From an uncultured beta proteobacterium (GTDB lineage: Bacteria; Pseudomonadota; Gammaproteobacteria; Burkholderiales; Burkholderiaceae), in assembly GCA_903827075.1 (NCBI GenBank), contig CAIKGX010000016.1:1-16389 (forward strand): a stretch of DNA of 16,389 nucleotides. Reading direction: 5' to 3'. A program made the translations under genes and the position numbers. Within the stretch, counting starts at the first letter, position 1. Each line of letters begins with the position of its first letter. The notes under the pieces were generated by a model. The model had not been told where the DNA came from and made no database searches. It saw only the letters and a program-made list of their open reading frames with translations. Shown here one piece after another: positions 14,363 through 16,389 of this stretch.

Positions 14363-15688
14363 GTGTCAAAAATAGAATCTGCACTTGATAAGACAGTAGC
14401 TAAACTCCCCTTAGTTAAAAATTGGGTGAAGGCGCGCTTGTGCAAAGTATGGCAAAAAATCTTGCCTTATCTGTGCAAATTAAAAACCCTCGATTACGCC
14501 AAAGCTAAAGCATTCGCCCTGAAATATAAGTGGCGTATTTTGGCGGTCTTGCTGGTGCTTTACGCTGGATCAAAGGCCTACGAATATTTTTTCCCAGCCA
14601 ACAATAAAGCTGGTGGTGCGCAAACGATTACGAGCGTGGTGGTCGAGAAGAAAGATATTCCACTTATCATTGAGGCGACAGGTACCATCGTATCTAGCAA
14701 TATTGTTGACATCCGTCCCATGGTCACCAATACGGTTGCCAAGATTCATATCAAGGATGGCGAAGAGGTGAAAGAAGGTCAACTCCTTTTCACTTTAGAT
14801 AATCGTAATGACACAGCCAATTATGAAAAACTAAAAGCCCTCGCCGACGATGCTCAAAAGCAATATCTTCGTGCTAAAGAATTGGTAGATAAAAACTTCA
14901 TCTCCAAAGCTGGGCTTGAAACTTCCTTAGCCAATGCAAAATCAGCACAAGCGGCAGCGAGAGCAGCAGAAGTCCAGCTGTCATTTGATTCCATTCGCTC
15001 CCCCATTAGCGGCAGGGCTGGAATTATTAACGTCTTTCCGGGCACCTTAGTTCAAGCAAGTAATACTGTCATTAGCGCAACCAATGCTGCATCCACATCC
15101 ACTACCAGTGCAATGGTCACGATCACACAACTGAACCCCATCAACGTTCAGTTTGTCGTACCAGAAAAAGATATCCCGCTTCTGTTAGAGGGCAAGCAAG
15201 CTGACATCCCCCTAAATGTGAAAGTGGCCGTTGGAGGTAACGAAAAAAATGTCTACGAAGGTCAAGTAATCGTCATTGATAACCAAGTAGACCCAACGAT
15301 TGCAGCAGTACGTGTTCGCGCTCAAATTCCTAATGAGAAGATGTCTTTATTGCCCGGACAATTTGCACGTGTCACACTCAACGCCAATACCTTAAAGGAT
15401 GCTATTGCCGTTCCATCAGAGGCAATTGTGATTAGCCCTATAGGTCGCTTGGTCTATATCGTGGATAAAGATGGCAAGGTGGCAGCTAAACCCGTTAAAG
15501 TTGTCTATGAATATCAAGGTTCAAGCGTTGTTACAGGTATTCAAGCAGGTGACCGAGTGGTAGTTGAGGGTAAGCAAAATCTGCGCCCTGGTGGCAAAGT
15601 AAAAGAGTCCAGGGAAGCTAGTCCCCCTTCTACGCCCGTTACACCGCCTGCTGCTGCATCAACCCCCTCACCAGCAGACAAAAAATGA
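14363..15688 (+). CDS. RND efflux periplasmic adaptor (HlyD/MdtA-like membrane fusion protein)
   Basis: Links an RND inner-membrane pump to an outer-membrane channel. It has 441 residues. A membrane anchor (about 57-70, RILAVLLVLYAG) is followed by the first half of the lipoyl domain (about 113-146, KIHIKDGEEVKEGQLLFTLD) and an alpha-helical hairpin (about 150-207). The second lipoyl half (FDSIRSPISGRAGIINVFPGTLV, 208-230), beta-barrel and membrane-proximal domains follow. It ends in a Pro/Ser/Thr/Ala-rich tail. The 56 residues before the anchor are strongly basic, which is unusual: most relatives start directly with a signal sequence or lipobox. The GTG at 14363 has a weak ribosome binding site; the in-frame TTG at 14438, with GAAGG 5 bases upstream, is an alternative. 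The stop overlaps the permease start (ATGA). The transported substrate cannot be told. Confidence 0.9.
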   Translation: MSKIESALDKTVAKLPLVKNWVKARLCKVWQKILPYLCKLKTLDYAKAKAFALKYKWRILAVLLVLYAGSKAYEYFFPANNKAGGAQTITSVVVEKKDIPLIIEATGTIVSSNIVDIRPMVTNTVAKIHIKDGEEVKEGQLLFTLDNRNDTANYEKLKALADDAQKQYLRAKELVDKNFISKAGLETSLANAKSAQAAARAAEVQLSFDSIRSPISGRAGIINVFPGTLVQASNTVISATNAASTSTTSAMVTITQLNPINVQFVVPEKDIPLLLEGKQADIPLNVKVAVGGNEKNVYEGQVIVIDNQVDPTIAAVRVRAQIPNEKMSLLPGQFARVTLNANTLKDAIAVPSEAIVISPIGRLVYIVDKDGKVAAKPVKVVYEYQGSSVVTGIQAGDRVVVEGKQNLRPGGKVKESREASPPSTPVTPPAAASTPSPADKK

Positions 15689-16389
15689 CGCTCTCCGAGT
15701 TATGCATCAGACGTCCCGTCATGACGGTGCTGCTTTCTATTGCCACTGTAATTGCGGGCACAGTTGCTTATTTCAAGATTCCGGTTGCTGCGCTTCCTAG
15801 CTTTAATACACCCATCATTTCGGTCAGCGCCAGTCTACCTGGAGCTGCCCCTGAAAATATGGCATCTTCGGTGGCGCTCCCATTAGAAAAAGAATTTTCT
15901 ACGATTGATGGCATTAAAGTCATCAGCTCGACCAATACACTCGGCTCAACTAGCATTACTTTAGAGTTCAACAACGACCGTGACATCGATAAAGCAGCAG
16001 TCGATGTCCAAGCAGCGCTCCTGCGAGCACAAAGACGTTTACCGATCGAGATGACGGTGCCGCCGTCTTATCGCAAGATCAACCCTGCTGATACTGCCGT
16101 TCTAGTCATTCGGATGAGCTCACCTTCTATGAGTCTTTCGGAGATCAATGCATATGCCGAAAACTTATTAGCCCCTTCACTTTCCACAATCACTGGTGTA
16201 TCCCAAGTATTGGTTTATGGCGCCAAACGCTACGCAGTCCGAGTTAGCGTGCGCCCTGACGCCCTAGGTAACCGCAATATCACCATGGAAGAATTGGCAA
16301 TCGCCATTAATAAAGCCAATGCTAACAGTCCAGTAGGCACATTAGATGGCCCACGCCAACTGATCACGATCTATGCTAATCCGCAGTTA
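15685..16389 (+). CDS. RND efflux permease, HAE1/MdtB-MdtC-like (N-terminal part)
   Basis: Proton-driven inner-membrane pump subunit. Only the first 235 codons of an expected 1000-1050 lie in the window. It opens MTLSELCIRRPVMTVLLS, the typical RND start, with the first membrane helix at about residues 12-29. The periplasmic porter domain follows: IPVAALPSFNTPIISVSASLPGA, VALPLEKEFSTIDGI, STNTLGSTSITLEF, DIDKAAVDVQAAL, RRLPIEM and a Y-R-K-I-N-P-A-D-T segment that resembles MdtB/MdtC-type pumps. The ATG overlaps the adaptor stop by four bases (ATGA), so the two genes form a translationally coupled operon. Whether a second permease or an outer-membrane factor follows lies outside the window. 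Substrate is unknown. Confidence 0.95.
   Translation, partial: MTLSELCIRRPVMTVLLSIATVIAGTVAYFKIPVAALPSFNTPIISVSASLPGAAPENMASSVALPLEKEFSTIDGIKVISSTNTLGSTSITLEFNNDRDIDKAAVDVQAALLRAQRRLPIEMTVPPSYRKINPADTAVLVIRMSSPSMSLSEINAYAENLLAPSLSTITGVSQVLVYGAKRYAVRVSVRPDALGNRNITMEELAIAINKANANSPVGTLDGPRQLITIYANPQL

Noticed and set aside
1..16389. Mobile elements, tRNA or rRNA genes, CRISPR arrays, toxin-antitoxin or phage-defence genes
   Set aside because: I looked for transposase or integrase motifs, terminal repeats, regular spaced repeats and defence-type domains and found none; the genes are core metabolism, RNA handling, envelope and efflux.

Overview
The window looks like a chromosomal housekeeping region of a betaproteobacterium in the Burkholderiaceae. 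A moderate-GC genus such as Polynucleobacter fits best. I infer this from the fairly AT-rich composition, from protein sequences that look betaproteobacterial (FtsH, CarA, PrpE) and from the gene order carA-carB-greA-DUF4149 / yhbY / rlmE-ftsH. The genus is an inference from memory, not a database result.

Left part (1-8800): ftsH (cut at the left edge) and rlmE lie on the minus strand. yhbY is divergent from rlmE on the plus strand. A strong bidirectional terminator then separates yhbY from the minus-strand unit carA-carB-greA-DUF4149. In that unit carA/carB and greA/DUF4149 overlap as TAATG. The carB-greA gap holds a strong hairpin. These genes cover protein quality control (FtsH), 23S rRNA modification and 50S assembly (RlmE, YhbY), transcript cleavage (GreA) and carbamoyl phosphate synthesis for arginine and pyrimidines (CarAB).

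Middle part (8800-13000): a minus-strand group gloB-mltD-prpE. gloB and mltD overlap as TGATG. prpE follows mltD after a short gap with a perfect 16-bp palindrome across the mltD stop codon. The prpE-carA gap of about 230 bp holds a nested hairpin, a candidate carA promoter and an inverted repeat.

Right part (13000-16389): on the plus strand, a YafS-like methyltransferase and rnhA, then a two-gene RND efflux unit (periplasmic adaptor plus permease, the permease cut at the right edge). The neighbourhood mltD-gloB-(yafS-like)-rnhA matches the E. coli order, but the gene after rnhA is not dnaQ.

I found no mobile element, CRISPR array, tRNA, rRNA or prophage gene, and no convincing new multi-gene system. 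The points worth a second look are small: several intergenic palindromes and hairpins, unusual protein tails (YhbY, MltD, RND adaptor), a methyltransferase without the classical SAM-binding glycine motif, and divergent start codons only 6 bp apart. No gene-free stretch exceeds 300 bases.
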